64,000 bases of DNA from an uncultured Paracoccaceae bacterium (GCA_947488175.1 CANKYO010000010.1:96522-160521), one strand, 5' to 3'. Shown: positions 15,603-24,976, numbered from the stretch's first letter. The notes: a model not told the origin generated them from the letters alone. Numbers and translations: made by a program.

Positions 15603-17918
15603 ATGATGGCCAAGACAGTCAGCTCTGCTTCAACACTCATTCGCGGAGGCCAGACCGCGCAACACTGGTGGCGCATGGGATGGCAGGTCCTGCGGTTTGC
15701 GACCGTTGTCGGATCTATCATTTACGTTTGCAGCTTCGTCTTCATGGTAGCACGCGCATACAACCCAAGCGAGATGCGCATCGCCTTCTATTACGAGATG
15801 GCTGAGCGGGGTGTTGTCGGACAAAACGGTTTCGACAAACTCTACACCTTCAGGGATTTAGATGGTGAAACGGTCACAGTGCCAGCCGTACAGCTTTATC
15901 GGAATACTGAGTATCGCCGGATCCGGGATGGGTTCTTCTACTCGATACATAGCTCGGCCCGCCTTGCTGGCATTCCTGCTATCCTCATTGGCTTGGTCTC
16001 ACTGCTGATCTTCGTCAAAACAGGCAATCGGATCCAGGAAGATGAGTTTGTGCGTGGCGCGAGACTTGTTTCAGCCGCCCAACTCAAGGGCTGGAGCGCT
16101 CTAAAATGGCGGAAGTACAAGAAGAAACACAAAGGCCGTAAGACCGCGAAGCCTTTGACGATCGCCGGCATTCCTTTTCCGCCCGATGCCGTTGAAGCCC
16201 AGACGATGCTGAATGGTACAGTCGGTGTTGGTAAGACCAACGCCATGATCGAGATGCTTTCGATTATTCGGGAGAATGGCGGTAAGGCGATTATCTATGA
16301 TCGCATGGGTGGCTTTGTTTCGCGGTTCTACGATGAAAATACGGACCACCTGATCAATCCCTTTGACGATCGGTCATCATCTTGGAACCCATTCGACGAT
16401 GTTCTTGATGCAGCTTCATTCACCCAACTTGGCGAGGTCATGATCCCAGAACATCGTGGCGCTGCGAGTGATCCCTTTTGGTCTCAGGCTGCGCGCATCG
16501 TCTTCGATTATGCGGCGCGGGAACTATACAAAACCAAACGTCGTACCGTTAAGTCGTTGATCCAGCACTTGTTACACCTCGACTCAGAGGTGTTGGCAAA
16601 ACTCCTTGCCGGAACTCCTGGCTCTCACTTCTTTAACGAAGACATTGTTAAGACGGCCCAGAGTATTCGCGCGAACCTGATTTCGGAACTGCGTTTCCTC
16701 GAATACCTCCGCGATGATGCTGAGGCGTTTTCCATCCGAGAGTGGATGAAGTCAGATGAGCCGTCGTTCCTCTTCTTGACGGGTGATGCTGAACACGCAG
16801 CTGCTACCCGCAACATCATTTCCACGATGCTTGAGATCTCTGCCAACGCTTTGATGGGGATGGGTCCGGCCAGCGAGCCACGCTGTTACTTCTTCATGGA
16901 TGAGGTCCCTTCTCTCAACCGATTGCCTTTCTTGATCAGTTCGCTCGCTGAAATCCGTCAGTTTGGTGGCGCTTTCGTCCTTGGCTATCAGGTTTATAGT
17001 CAGTTGGAAGATATTTACGGACGCGAGGCAGCACAGACCATTTCCGGCACGGTCAACAACCGGATCGTCTTCAACACCCCCGATTTTCGCACAGCAAAAC
17101 TCTGTTCTGAAATGCTTGGCAACCAAGATAAATGGGAGTCGAACACGAACATCAGCGTCGGCGCCCATGAAGCCCGGGACGGTGTAGGCTTCACACAGCA
17201 ACGCGTCGAACGCGCCATCATCACGCCGGCCGAGATACAGAGCCTTCCTCAACACAGAGCCGCGGTGAAGTTCGCTTATGACTCACCAACGGCTGTCGTG
17301 GACATGAAACAGGTCTTTGTTGACGAAACCCAACCCCGTTTCTTGCCCTACATGGGGAACGCAGCGGGGTTTGCTGAATACAGCGAACCAAAGCCGAAGC
17401 CACCAGCTGAAGATCCGGCAAAGAACGTCGAAATGGTCCGCGCCTTCCACCAATGGTGTGGTTGGCGGTTTCACTGCGATGCCAGCGAGTTTGCCACTGA
17501 TGCCACAGAACCTTGTGCCGAATACAAAGTATACTTCGATCACTTCAAGAGCTGCTTCAATGCTGGGACGCACCCGGAAAACATCCATCCCGTCGTTCCG
17601 TTGGGTGACGGTTTGGCGAGGAACGCCCCCATTTGTCCGACCGAAGACGATGCGCCATTCGAGACGGCTGATGCAGGATCCGAGACAGTCATACGGACTG
17701 AAGGTCCAATCCCGCCATTTTACGAGGGACCGGGACCACACGAACCTTCTGGCCAGATCAACCTATTCGATCACTCTCGCCATGCCGAGGCCGAGGTCCC
17801 TGCCCCCGAAGCGGATGCGAATCCCGACGACACGCCTGACACGCCTCCGGCTGAGCTGCCCCAGCGGAACCTTCCATTGCCAAGTGGCTGGTCACCAGAC
17901 GCTCCATCGGGGGCTTGA
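15603..17918 (+). CDS. traD: TraD/VirD4-type coupling protein ATPase
   Basis: A conjugal coupling protein of about 770 residues. The N-terminus has two membrane segments (about residues 33-52 and 122-140) around a periplasmic loop. The ATPase core follows, with Walker A GTVGVGKT (206-213), an NPFDD repeat motif, a Walker B-like CYFFMDE (about 426-432), then the TraD/VirD4 AAD fold. A proline- and glutamate-rich C-terminal tail (from about 700) may bind the relaxosome. ATG 15603 or 15606 is preceded by GGGGA; a TTG lies one codon earlier. It is the first gene of the rightward transfer operon, next to the relaxase gene three bases downstream. It pumps the relaxase-DNA complex into the type IV channel. 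Confidence 0.93.
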   Translation: MMAKTVSSASTLIRGGQTAQHWWRMGWQVLRFATVVGSIIYVCSFVFMVARAYNPSEMRIAFYYEMAERGVVGQNGFDKLYTFRDLDGETVTVPAVQLYRNTEYRRIRDGFFYSIHSSARLAGIPAILIGLVSLLIFVKTGNRIQEDEFVRGARLVSAAQLKGWSALKWRKYKKKHKGRKTAKPLTIAGIPFPPDAVEAQTMLNGTVGVGKTNAMIEMLSIIRENGGKAIIYDRMGGFVSRFYDENTDHLINPFDDRSSSWNPFDDVLDAASFTQLGEVMIPEHRGAASDPFWSQAARIVFDYAARELYKTKRRTVKSLIQHLLHLDSEVLAKLLAGTPGSHFFNEDIVKTAQSIRANLISELRFLEYLRDDAEAFSIREWMKSDEPSFLFLTGDAEHAAATRNIISTMLEISANALMGMGPASEPRCYFFMDEVPSLNRLPFLISSLAEIRQFGGAFVLGYQVYSQLEDIYGREAAQTISGTVNNRIVFNTPDFRTAKLCSEMLGNQDKWESNTNISVGAHEARDGVGFTQQRVERAIITPAEIQSLPQHRAAVKFAYDSPTAVVDMKQVFVDETQPRFLPYMGNAAGFAEYSEPKPKPPAEDPAKNVEMVRAFHQWCGWRFHCDASEFATDATEPCAEYKVYFDHFKSCFNAGTHPENIHPVVPLGDGLARNAPICPTEDDAPFETADAGSETVIRTEGPIPPFYEGPGPHEPSGQINLFDHSRHAEAEVPAPEADANPDDTPDTPPAELPQRNLPLPSGWSPDAPSGA

Positions 17919-17921
17919 TCC

Positions 17922-20852
17922 GTGCTTTCCATGTCGAATGTGTCCTCTGGTCACGCGTCCAGCGGATATTACAAAGCTGAAGGCTACTACCTCGAAGGCA
18001 GTAACGACGCTGAGAAATCTTCCCAGTTCTATGGCAAGGCCGCTGAAGAAGCTGGCCTCACCGATACGTTCTCCGATGACCGGTTTACCGCCATTCTGGA
18101 TGGCCAGACACCTGACGGCAGGACACTAGGCCGCTTTCGCGACGGCGAGCGCGAACACAGACCAGGCATTGATCTTACATTCTCCGCGCCAAAGGCGGTG
18201 TCGATTGCAGCCTTGGTTGGTGGCGACACGCGCATCCTCAAAGCACATACCGACGCCGTAAAAACTGCCTTGGACTATGCTGAGGCAAATCTTGTTCAAA
18301 CTCGAAAATACGTCAACGGTCAGGTTCAGGTTGAGAAAGGTGGCAAAATCATTGCTGGCTTGTTTCAGCATGACACATCGCGCGCCCTGGACCCCCAGCT
18401 GCATACACATGCTGTCATCGCCAACATGATCAAGGATAGTTCCGGTCAGTTTCGGTCACTGTCAAACGAAGCGCTCTACAACGGTAAGATGCTGCTCGGC
18501 CAAATCTACCGTTCTGCCTTGGCTGGGAACCTTCAAGACCTCGGATACGAGACCAAGCCGCTCGACAAAGGTCTCTTCGATATTAAAGGGGTGCCTCAAG
18601 AGCTGGTCGATACATTCTCTAAACGTCGTGAGGAAATCGAACAGGCTCTCAAGGACAAAAACTACGAACCAACGGCGATTGCCAACTCCCTTGCCGCGTT
18701 AGCGACGCGTTCGGCAAAGAAACCAGTCCAACGATCGGAACTCCGCGCAGCTTGGGCTGCTGAGGTGAAGTCTCTCAATATTGACCTGCAGCAAGCGTTG
18801 AATGACGCCACCAAGAACGACCAGCCTTCCGCGACGTTCAGAGAGAAATCGGCAGCCGATGCTGTAGAGTTTGCGATTGCTCATCATTCCGAGCGCGAGG
18901 CGGTCTACTCACACAATGATCTGCTGATGACAGCTATGAAGTTCGCGCCAGGCGTTACTGAAAAGGCCGCGGCAACAGAACTCGGAGAATACGTCAAAGA
19001 TCGCATCCTATATCCCGTCGATCTTAAAGAAGGTCGTTTCTATACCGATGTTGAGAACATCCGCCTTGAGTCCGAAAACAAGGATCTGATGCGCGCCGGT
19101 TTGAGGCGTGAGGTCTTGGACCTTCGCAACACGATGGAAAGAGCAACCCGCCGGACATCTGACGGCGTCATCTCACGAAAACTGGATCGGACAACGTTAA
19201 CCGACGGACAGAAAGATGCCGCCCGCATGGTCCTGTCGGCAAACTCGTATGTGACAGCTGTCCAAGGGTATGCGGGTACAGGCAAAACCTACATGCTGGA
19301 AACTGCCCTTCGCATGGCACAGGCACGGGGCCACGAGATTGAAGGCCTGGCCCCGTCGCACAAAGCCGTCACTGCTCTCAACGATGCACTGCCTGTCGCA
19401 TCCACAGTCGAGAGCGCGTTAGTTCGTCATGAGAACGGCGCAAACCTCGGTGACAAATCTAAAATCATCCTCGCCGTTGATGAAGCCTCGATGCTGTCAT
19501 CAGACTCGATGAACCGGGTCCTCAAGATGGCGTCCGCCCAAGGCTATGCCAAAGTCGTCCTCATCGGTGACGTCAAACAACTCGAAGCCGTTGGCGCAGG
19601 ATCTGCATTCCGCGCGCTTCAGGATGCCGGTATGCCAACCGCTCTCATGACAGATATTCAGCGGCAACGGACTGATGAGGGTCGGTCTGTCGTCCTCTCT
19701 GCGATCTCCGGCGACATCAAAACGGCCATGGCTGGCGTCAATCAACTGACAGAGGTCGGTGGTGGAAAACTCACCGACGTTCGCGATCAAATCGCGGCGA
19801 CGATGGCTGACACCTACATGGCCATGACACCAGATCAACGCGCCGCTACCGGTCTGATCGTTCTCACCAACGCGCTGCGGAAGGATGTGAATGAACAGAT
19901 CCAGAGACAGCTTCGCAGTGCCAACCTCATTGGCAAAGACGCTGTGAAAGTCGCATCACTTGTACCCCGCAATTTCAGCCAGGCTGAAGCGAGAGAAGTC
20001 GGGAGTTATAAGGTTGGCGATATCGTCGTGTCGCCTGTCGCCTCGTCCCAATCTCCGATGACGGCAAACGTTCTCTACACGGTGACCAGTGTCTCTCGTG
20101 ATGATCGAAAACTGACCCTTCAGTCCCCCGACAATGAGACCGTCTCAATCAATCTTGCGCATGGCAGTTCGGATGCCCGAAAGCTCGCGGTGTTCTCGGC
20201 CGACAAGCAGGACTTCCATGTTGGTGATGCCGTCAAGTTCAAGATCACTGATCGCGAACATGGCATCTTCAACTCAGCTGAAGGACACATCAAGTCGGTC
20301 GGCAAAGGCTCCTTCGATATCGTCACCAAGGACGGTGATACGATGGCCATTCCCACCGACAGCCTGGCCGCCCGAGGCATGCAGTTGGCCTACGCGTCCA
20401 CAGCCCATGACTTCCAGGGAAGTACCGTGGATCGCGTTCTCTTGGCGATGTCGTCGGCTGAACAACTCACCACTCAAAAGAGCTTTTATGTCTCGCTATC
20501 CCGGATGCGCGACACCATCCACTTGGTGACCGATCGTGTCGACAAACTGGCTGCCACAATCGCCGATCAAACCGGCGAACGCATGAACGCATTGGAGGCG
20601 CTGGCCGCCCAACGCGACGAAGCAAAACCGGATGCCAAAACGCCCAATACGGAACGTGACGAAACCAGCAAAAACGAGCGCGATATTCAGGTCGGAAAAC
20701 CCGACAAAAAGCAGTTTGAGAAACACACCGAAAAAGAGCCCAAAGATCACGACCAGGATGACAAGTCGAAGGACGCTCAAATGAGCTTCGCAGATCGCCT
20801 GATCGCAAGCATGACCCAAGACCAGAAACAGCGTGACGAACGCTCCCGATAG
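17922..20852 (+). CDS. traI: MobF (TraI/TrwC-like) relaxase-helicase
   Basis: A 976-residue MobF relaxase. The nuclease half has the N-terminal tyrosine pairs in GYYKAEGYYLEG (Tyr16/17 and 22/23) and the metal-binding PQLHTHAV (about 157-164) preceded by FQHDTSRAL. The helicase half has Walker A GYAGTGKT (about 449-456), a DEAS Walker B (about 517-520), GDVKQLEAVG and a later AYASTAHDFQGST motif of SF1B RecD-like helicases. The tail is rich in Lys/Asp/Glu. GTG 17922 follows GGGGGC by 8 bases; ATG 17931 is possible. It nicks oriT, stays bound to the 5' end, and unwinds the plasmid. It is cotranscribed with traD. Confidence 0.95.
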   Translation: MLSMSNVSSGHASSGYYKAEGYYLEGSNDAEKSSQFYGKAAEEAGLTDTFSDDRFTAILDGQTPDGRTLGRFRDGEREHRPGIDLTFSAPKAVSIAALVGGDTRILKAHTDAVKTALDYAEANLVQTRKYVNGQVQVEKGGKIIAGLFQHDTSRALDPQLHTHAVIANMIKDSSGQFRSLSNEALYNGKMLLGQIYRSALAGNLQDLGYETKPLDKGLFDIKGVPQELVDTFSKRREEIEQALKDKNYEPTAIANSLAALATRSAKKPVQRSELRAAWAAEVKSLNIDLQQALNDATKNDQPSATFREKSAADAVEFAIAHHSEREAVYSHNDLLMTAMKFAPGVTEKAAATELGEYVKDRILYPVDLKEGRFYTDVENIRLESENKDLMRAGLRREVLDLRNTMERATRRTSDGVISRKLDRTTLTDGQKDAARMVLSANSYVTAVQGYAGTGKTYMLETALRMAQARGHEIEGLAPSHKAVTALNDALPVASTVESALVRHENGANLGDKSKIILAVDEASMLSSDSMNRVLKMASAQGYAKVVLIGDVKQLEAVGAGSAFRALQDAGMPTALMTDIQRQRTDEGRSVVLSAISGDIKTAMAGVNQLTEVGGGKLTDVRDQIAATMADTYMAMTPDQRAATGLIVLTNALRKDVNEQIQRQLRSANLIGKDAVKVASLVPRNFSQAEAREVGSYKVGDIVVSPVASSQSPMTANVLYTVTSVSRDDRKLTLQSPDNETVSINLAHGSSDARKLAVFSADKQDFHVGDAVKFKITDREHGIFNSAEGHIKSVGKGSFDIVTKDGDTMAIPTDSLAARGMQLAYASTAHDFQGSTVDRVLLAMSSAEQLTTQKSFYVSLSRMRDTIHLVTDRVDKLAATIADQTGERMNALEALAAQRDEAKPDAKTPNTERDETSKNERDIQVGKPDKKQFEKHTEKEPKDHDQDDKSKDAQMSFADRLIASMTQDQKQRDERSR

Positions 20853-20863
20853 GAGACCAACCA

Positions 20864-21421
20864 ATGCCCAGCGACACGAAATCCGGCTACCGTATCAAAC
20901 TTGGACCGGTTGCTACCGACATGCTCGACCGGCTGTCTGAACAAACGCCGGCCGCCCTCGATCTCGAAATTGCGCGCCTTCTTCAAACGACTGATCGTGT
21001 CGCACATCTCGAAGCTCAAGCGATCTCAAACGCAGAGACGGTGTCCCGCCTGGTCGAAATCAACAGCGCGTTTTCCGCCGCACTCGGATCCACATCGACA
21101 TCCGTTTCAAACCTCACTGATATGATTGACCATCGCACACGCGAGTTCGAAAAGCTGCTCATCCATATCAGCACAATGGTTGGCAGCCACCTCAGCGATG
21201 GCGACGAACGCGACCGACTCCACAGCCGTCTACAGGACATCGAGAAGGATCTGGGCACACAGATGACAGCTCTCTCATCGCTCGTCCGGGACCAGAACAA
21301 GTCACGACATGCGCAAGTCCAAAATGCCATCGGCCGCGCTGAAGAAGAACGACTGACCATCGCCGAACAAGAGTCGGTCCTAACGAAACCCCAACCGGAA
21401 CGCGCAGGCGTGGAGCGATAA
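20864..21421 (+). CDS. coiled-coil protein of the transfer operon, unknown
   Basis: A 185-residue soluble protein starting at ATG 20864 with AGGAGA upstream. The N-terminus (YRIKLGPVATDMLDRLSE, then ALDLEIARLLQT) resembles a short DNA-binding or dimerising region, and residues about 40-165 are heptad-rich helices. It might be a relaxosome accessory protein that binds oriT, by position right after the relaxase and right before the candidate oriT, but no ribbon-helix-helix motif is clear. It is followed one base after its stop by the next ATG. Confidence 0.65.
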   Translation: MPSDTKSGYRIKLGPVATDMLDRLSEQTPAALDLEIARLLQTTDRVAHLEAQAISNAETVSRLVEINSAFSAALGSTSTSVSNLTDMIDHRTREFEKLLIHISTMVGSHLSDGDERDRLHSRLQDIEKDLGTQMTALSSLVRDQNKSRHAQVQNAIGRAEEERLTIAEQESVLTKPQPERAGVER

Positions 21422-21422
21422 G

Positions 21423-22439
21423 ATGACCTTTCAGACCTTCCAGAATCCCTCAAATCCGTGCCATATCGTGCAATATGGCTTGCCACGCCGTGCCACAGCC
21501 GTGGCACGAAATGGCAGGAAAACAACTAAGCGATTGATATTAAACCATAAAAATCGACTGTACCACAAAAAAGTACCGAATTATTCGCCTAAACCCCTTA
21601 TTTTATTGATCAAAACGGCCCTGCAGCTTCAGCTGCGTCAGGTGTGTCTTTCTGATCGGTCCGCAGGGCCGAAACCTCAAACCCTTCCGCTTCTCATCCG
21701 AAACATTGGCTCCGCTGCTTTCAAAATCGCGCAACGGTTTGGGTCTGCCGCTCAGCTGGTGGTGATCACTGCAGCCATCGGATCACCGCTTGCAGCTGAA
21801 GGCTGGGCACCTGTTTCCAGCGGTGTGGGTTGGTCGTCTGCTGACCGGTTCTCCCCTGCATCAGCTGCAGCGACACAGACGGCTTCGACCCCTGAAGCGA
21901 CGCGCCAGGTCGTTCCTTTCGTGCGCGCTGTCCAGCAAAGCCAGGGTCCGCAGATGGACCGCTTGCTGACGCTGATCAGCCAGGCGGAAAGTCCGGTCCA
22001 TGGATATGACAGCGTGCATCACGGCGCGACCATCCGCCCGCCGAAGCGCCCCAGTCAGATGACTATCGCGGAGATCGTTGCATGGGTTCGCGCAACACCC
22101 GGCCAGCCTCATGCCATCGGTCGCAACCAGATCATTCCCGAAACCTTCAACCGGGTTGTGCGCGCTTTGGGTCTCTCCGGCGACACTCTCTATGATCGCC
22201 GCACCCAAGACCTCATGGGTCGTTACCTGGTCGAAGAGGCCGGCTACTCGGACTTCATCAACGGACGCATCTCGCGCGAACGGTTTATGAATCAGCTGGC
22301 CGCGGTTTGGGCTGGTCTACCCCTCGCAAATGGCCGCTCTGCCTACCACGGTTACGCAGGCAATCGGGCCACCATCACACGGGCCGAATATGCCTCGGCA
22401 ATGGCCTCAATTTTCCCAGTGCGGAGGGCGTCAAATTGA
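21423..22439 (+). CDS. muramidase/lytic-transglycosylase-like protein of the transfer operon
   Basis: The C-terminal 170 residues look like a lysozyme-fold peptidoglycan hydrolase: RLLTLISQAESPVHGYDSV (the Glu in QAE a likely catalytic acid), MTIAEIVAWVRATPGQPHAIGRNQI, and NQLAAVWAGLPL. A hydrophobic segment (LVVITAAIGSPLAAEGWAP) forms a signal or anchor near residue 115. The first 90 codons from ATG 21423 look unlike coding sequence: they overlap two hairpins and an AT-rich tract, so translation may begin further right at a non-ATG codon. Such enzymes open the cell wall for the transfer channel. The stop overlaps the TTG start of the protease gene. Confidence 0.7.
   Translation: MTFQTFQNPSNPCHIVQYGLPRRATAVARNGRKTTKRLILNHKNRLYHKKVPNYSPKPLILLIKTALQLQLRQVCLSDRSAGPKPQTLPLLIRNIGSAAFKIAQRFGSAAQLVVITAAIGSPLAAEGWAPVSSGVGWSSADRFSPASAAATQTASTPEATRQVVPFVRAVQQSQGPQMDRLLTLISQAESPVHGYDSVHHGATIRPPKRPSQMTIAEIVAWVRATPGQPHAIGRNQIIPETFNRVVRALGLSGDTLYDRRTQDLMGRYLVEEAGYSDFINGRISRERFMNQLAAVWAGLPLANGRSAYHGYAGNRATITRAEYASAMASIFPVRRASN
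21455..21625. other. candidate origin of transfer (oriT)
   Basis: Two adjacent perfect hairpins (GCCATAT/ATATGGC, 21460-21466 with 21473-21479; CGTGCCAC/GTGGCACG, 21489-21496 with 21501-21508) are followed by an AT-rich tract to about 21625. Inverted repeats beside an AT-rich segment next to a relaxase gene are typical of oriT. The nick site is not identifiable by eye. Confidence 0.5.
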
Positions 22440-23698
22440 TCGATATTCTTGCAGTCGTTTTCGGGGTCATTCTGACCTTCCTGATTGTCGTCGTGATCCA
22501 TGAGTTGGGACACTTCTTTGCGGCCCGATTGGTGGGGGTCAAACCGGAGATTTTCAGCGTTGGATTTGGCAAGCCGATCTGGTCGCGGACAGACCGTCAC
22601 GGGATCATCTGGCAGGTCTCCCGCATCCCGGCCGGTGGCTATGTCCGCTTCGTTGCTGATGAGAATGCGGCGTCACTTTCGTCTGTTGCAGACGGTCCCG
22701 TCATTGCCGGATCGCTCAAGGCCGCGTCGAAACCGGCGCAGGCATTTGTCGCCATTGCCGGACCCTTGGCGAACGTCATCTTCACGGTCGCGGCTCTCTC
22801 TGTTCTCCCGCTGATGTCCGGTGTCACGTCCTACCCGTGGACGGTCTCGAATGTGACCCTTTCGTCCGATGCGACGGGGCTGCGCGTTGGAGACCAGCTC
22901 GTTGCCGTGGGCGGTGAGGAAATCACATCGCAGGACACGCTAGCGTCGGTCTTGAGCCGCTTGCCGTCCAATTCCGAGGTCGTCTACCAGATCGAACGTG
23001 ATGGCGCTCTGCGAGCCGAATTTGCACCGCGGCCTGACCTGCCTCTGATTGGAAATGTCGCGGACGGGTCAGCTGCAGCGGAAGCCGGTCTGCAACCCGG
23101 CGACTTACTCAAGACCATCGATGACGAATCCGTCCACGCTTGGTCAGATCTTCAACGCATCGTCTCTGCTTCAGGCGGGGATCCCATGACCTTTGTCTTT
23201 GATCGCAATGGATCGGAAATGATGGCACAAATGGCACCGCGCCAATCCGATGGCCGCTGGTTGATCGGTGTCGGCGGTCTTCCACTCTTCACGCTCGCGA
23301 CTGAACGCCCCGGGATTGGTGAAGCGGTGCAGTCTGGTGTCGCCCGCTCATGGGACCTGCTGACCAATTTGGTAACGGGTATCGCCGGATCACTGATCGG
23401 CCAGAATGATAGCTGCGATCTTGATGGCCCTATCCAAATCGCATTTGTTGCCGGTCAAGCTATCCAGCTTGGCCCGGAAACCTTCCTCTTGTTCTTGGCC
23501 ATCATTTCACTCGGTCTCGGTGTCCTGAACCTCTTACCGGTTCCCATCCTCGATGGTGGTCACCTGATGCTGCTCGGCTATGAGGGTGCGACTGGTAGAC
23601 CTCTTGGCAAGAAGATGCAGGCCGTCCTGTTCATCGGCGGCGTGACCGTGATCGTTTTCCTCATGCTCACGGCAACAGTGAACGATTTGACGTGTTGA
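22436..23698 (+). CDS. RseP/S2P-like M50 site-2 protease in the transfer operon
   Basis: A 420-residue intramembrane metalloprotease. TTG at 22436 is chosen because GGAGGG lies 7 bases upstream and it gives IDILAVVFGVILTF as the first membrane helix; the in-frame sequence before it is shadow coding of the previous gene. HELGH (22-26) supplies zinc ligands and catalytic Glu, and NLLPVPILDGGHL near residue 365 supplies the Asp of the third ligand. Two PDZ domains sit between (about 120-270). RseP cleaves anti-sigma factors within the membrane in the envelope stress response, and chromosomes usually carry one copy. Here it is the last gene of the traD-relaxase run, so it may act on a transfer protein or its regulator. 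Confidence 0.9.
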   Translation: MIDILAVVFGVILTFLIVVVIHELGHFFAARLVGVKPEIFSVGFGKPIWSRTDRHGIIWQVSRIPAGGYVRFVADENAASLSSVADGPVIAGSLKAASKPAQAFVAIAGPLANVIFTVAALSVLPLMSGVTSYPWTVSNVTLSSDATGLRVGDQLVAVGGEEITSQDTLASVLSRLPSNSEVVYQIERDGALRAEFAPRPDLPLIGNVADGSAAAEAGLQPGDLLKTIDDESVHAWSDLQRIVSASGGDPMTFVFDRNGSEMMAQMAPRQSDGRWLIGVGGLPLFTLATERPGIGEAVQSGVARSWDLLTNLVTGIAGSLIGQNDSCDLDGPIQIAFVAGQAIQLGPETFLLFLAIISLGLGVLNLLPVPILDGGHLMLLGYEGATGRPLGKKMQAVLFIGGVTVIVFLMLTATVNDLTC

Positions 23699-23721
23699 AA
23701 GGATAGTCTAACGACTGATGA

Positions 23722-24138
23722 CTATTCGGTTCGCTTGACCTCCTGGGTCTTTCTGGCGCGGATAGCCTCGGCGAAACGCCCCGCCATGACTTTCACGAAC
23801 GCTTTCGAGAATGATCCGATCCCGGCGTGCGGCTCAAAGTAGAAGCTCGTTTCTAGTTCGTCGCGGTTGTACTCATCGATGATGACCCACAACCGTTTGT
23901 ATTCGGTCAGCCCGGCCCGGCGGATTTCTGTTGCCGGGATTTCCAATGCATTCTGATCAGCGAATGGTTCTGTGCCCGTGATGGGCAGCAGGTAGAGGCG
24001 TGTTGATTTCTGCGATACTGGCACAACCGCTGCCAAAGCCGTGGGCCTTGGTTTACGTCCGGTCTCTTCGCCGTCCAATGCTTCGCGCCTCCACAGATAG
24101 GGATAGCGCCAAATATCTCCGATCTTTGGCTCAGTCAT
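23722..24138 (-). CDS. putative PemK/MazF-like toxin
   Basis: A 138-residue protein whose start fits the MazF/PemK opening (KIGDIWRYPYLWRREALDGEE, broken as KIGDIWRYPYLW and RREALDGEE) with a RKPRPTALAAV segment that matches the conserved R-P-A-L-V motif of these mRNA interferases. Later conserved-looking parts include LYLLPITGTEP. The start at 24138 overlaps the upstream antitoxin gene by 8 bases, the usual order in toxin-antitoxin pairs. Toxicity is inference. Confidence 0.65.
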   Translation of the reverse strand: MTEPKIGDIWRYPYLWRREALDGEETGRKPRPTALAAVVPVSQKSTRLYLLPITGTEPFADQNALEIPATEIRRAGLTEYKRLWVIIDEYNRDELETSFYFEPHAGIGSFSKAFVKVMAGRFAEAIRARKTQEVKRTE

Positions 24139-24391
24139 CGCTTCTGATCACGTCGTCCAGAACCTGTAGCAATGCGTCCGCTTCGTCGTCTGGCGTTTGA
24201 GACGTTGCGCGCACAATGCGGGGGTCGGCCCGCGATGTGAGGTCATCGAACATATCGCGCGGCATCAGCACGAACCGCGATGTGCCGTGATCAGACAGGC
24301 TGACGGGGCCGCGCGACGCTGCCATCCATACATCGGTGGCCTTGCGGTTCATGGCCGTTTTGGGAAATTCGTCTACGATCTTGACTGGCAT
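24131..24391 (-). CDS. Phd/YefM-like antitoxin
   Basis: An 86-residue protein (ATG 24391, GGAGG five bases upstream). The segment AASRGPVSLSDHGTSRFVLMPRDMFDDL reads as the Phd core (RGPVxIxxHGxxxFVLMxxxxF), shown here in parts: AASRGPVSLSDHG and RFVLMPRDMFDDL. The acidic C-terminus would wrap the toxin. The pair is likely autoregulated at the palindrome over its promoter, and serves plasmid maintenance. Confidence 0.8.
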   Translation of the reverse strand: MPVKIVDEFPKTAMNRKATDVWMAASRGPVSLSDHGTSRFVLMPRDMFDDLTSRADPRIVRATSQTPDDEADALLQVLDDVIRSDD

Positions 24392-24413
24392 GGGTGCCTC
24401 CATTGCGTAATAA

Positions 24414-24446
24414 ACGTAAATTACGTATTTTACGTGTCACTGTCAA
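24414..24446 (-). promoter_or_regulatory. toxin-antitoxin promoter and operator
   Basis: Minus strand: TTGACA (24441-24446) and TAATTT (24418-24423) are separated by 17 bases, a good sigma-70 promoter. The -10 overlaps a palindrome ACGTAA-N-TTACGT (24414-24426), with a further TACGT half site at 24431-24435. Binding of the antitoxin complex here would block its own transcription. Confidence 0.7.
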
Positions 24447-24976
24447 GGATCGTCTTGCTGATCCCGGGCTATTGCAACCATGCCATCTTCGGTGATGGCC
24501 GCAATGCTGTCGTCCGTCCGGCGCGATAACTCCACGCCGTCTCCTGACATCAGTGCATCGACAAACTCAGTTTTCTTCAGAACTGCGCCGTCACCCTCTA
24601 TGTAGGTTGTTGCGCTTGCGTCTTCGTGGCTGATCGACCCGTCGTGCTTAATGCGGATGCGGACGCCATTGACGCGGACGTCGATTTCGTCCTCGGTCAC
24701 AATGATGCCTTCCCACGCAAAGCCCTCGTCCCGTCGAACGACAATCTGTTCCGGACGCAGTTTGATCTGTACGTCACGGCCATGTGTCTTGTCATCAGCA
24801 GCCAGTTGCAGGAACACCTCTTGCTTACCCTCATCGGGATGGATGCTGGCTTTGCCATTCTTGGGTGGCCAAACCTTCGGATGTTCGCGGATATTGCCAT
24901 CCTGATCGGTGTGAAACCCGATGTAGAGCTGCGCCGATTTCCAAACACGCTGTGCCGTTTTTGCGATCTTGCTCAT
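24443..24976 (-). CDS. unknown 177-aa protein
   Basis: ATG 24976 is preceded by GGGGAG; an upstream frame to 25048 lacks support. The N-terminus (SKIAKTAQRVWKSAQLYIGF) is basic, then a WPPKNGK segment and a largely beta-rich body with repeated short motifs (VRVNGVRIRIKHDGSISHED, then TTYIEGDGAVLKKTEF), similar in style to beta-helix proteins. No family recognised. The end of the gene overlaps the -35 of the toxin-antitoxin promoter, so its 3' end reads into the TA region. Confidence 0.65.
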   Translation of the reverse strand: MSKIAKTAQRVWKSAQLYIGFHTDQDGNIREHPKVWPPKNGKASIHPDEGKQEVFLQLAADDKTHGRDVQIKLRPEQIVVRRDEGFAWEGIIVTEDEIDVRVNGVRIRIKHDGSISHEDASATTYIEGDGAVLKKTEFVDALMSGDGVELSRRTDDSIAAITEDGMVAIARDQQDDP

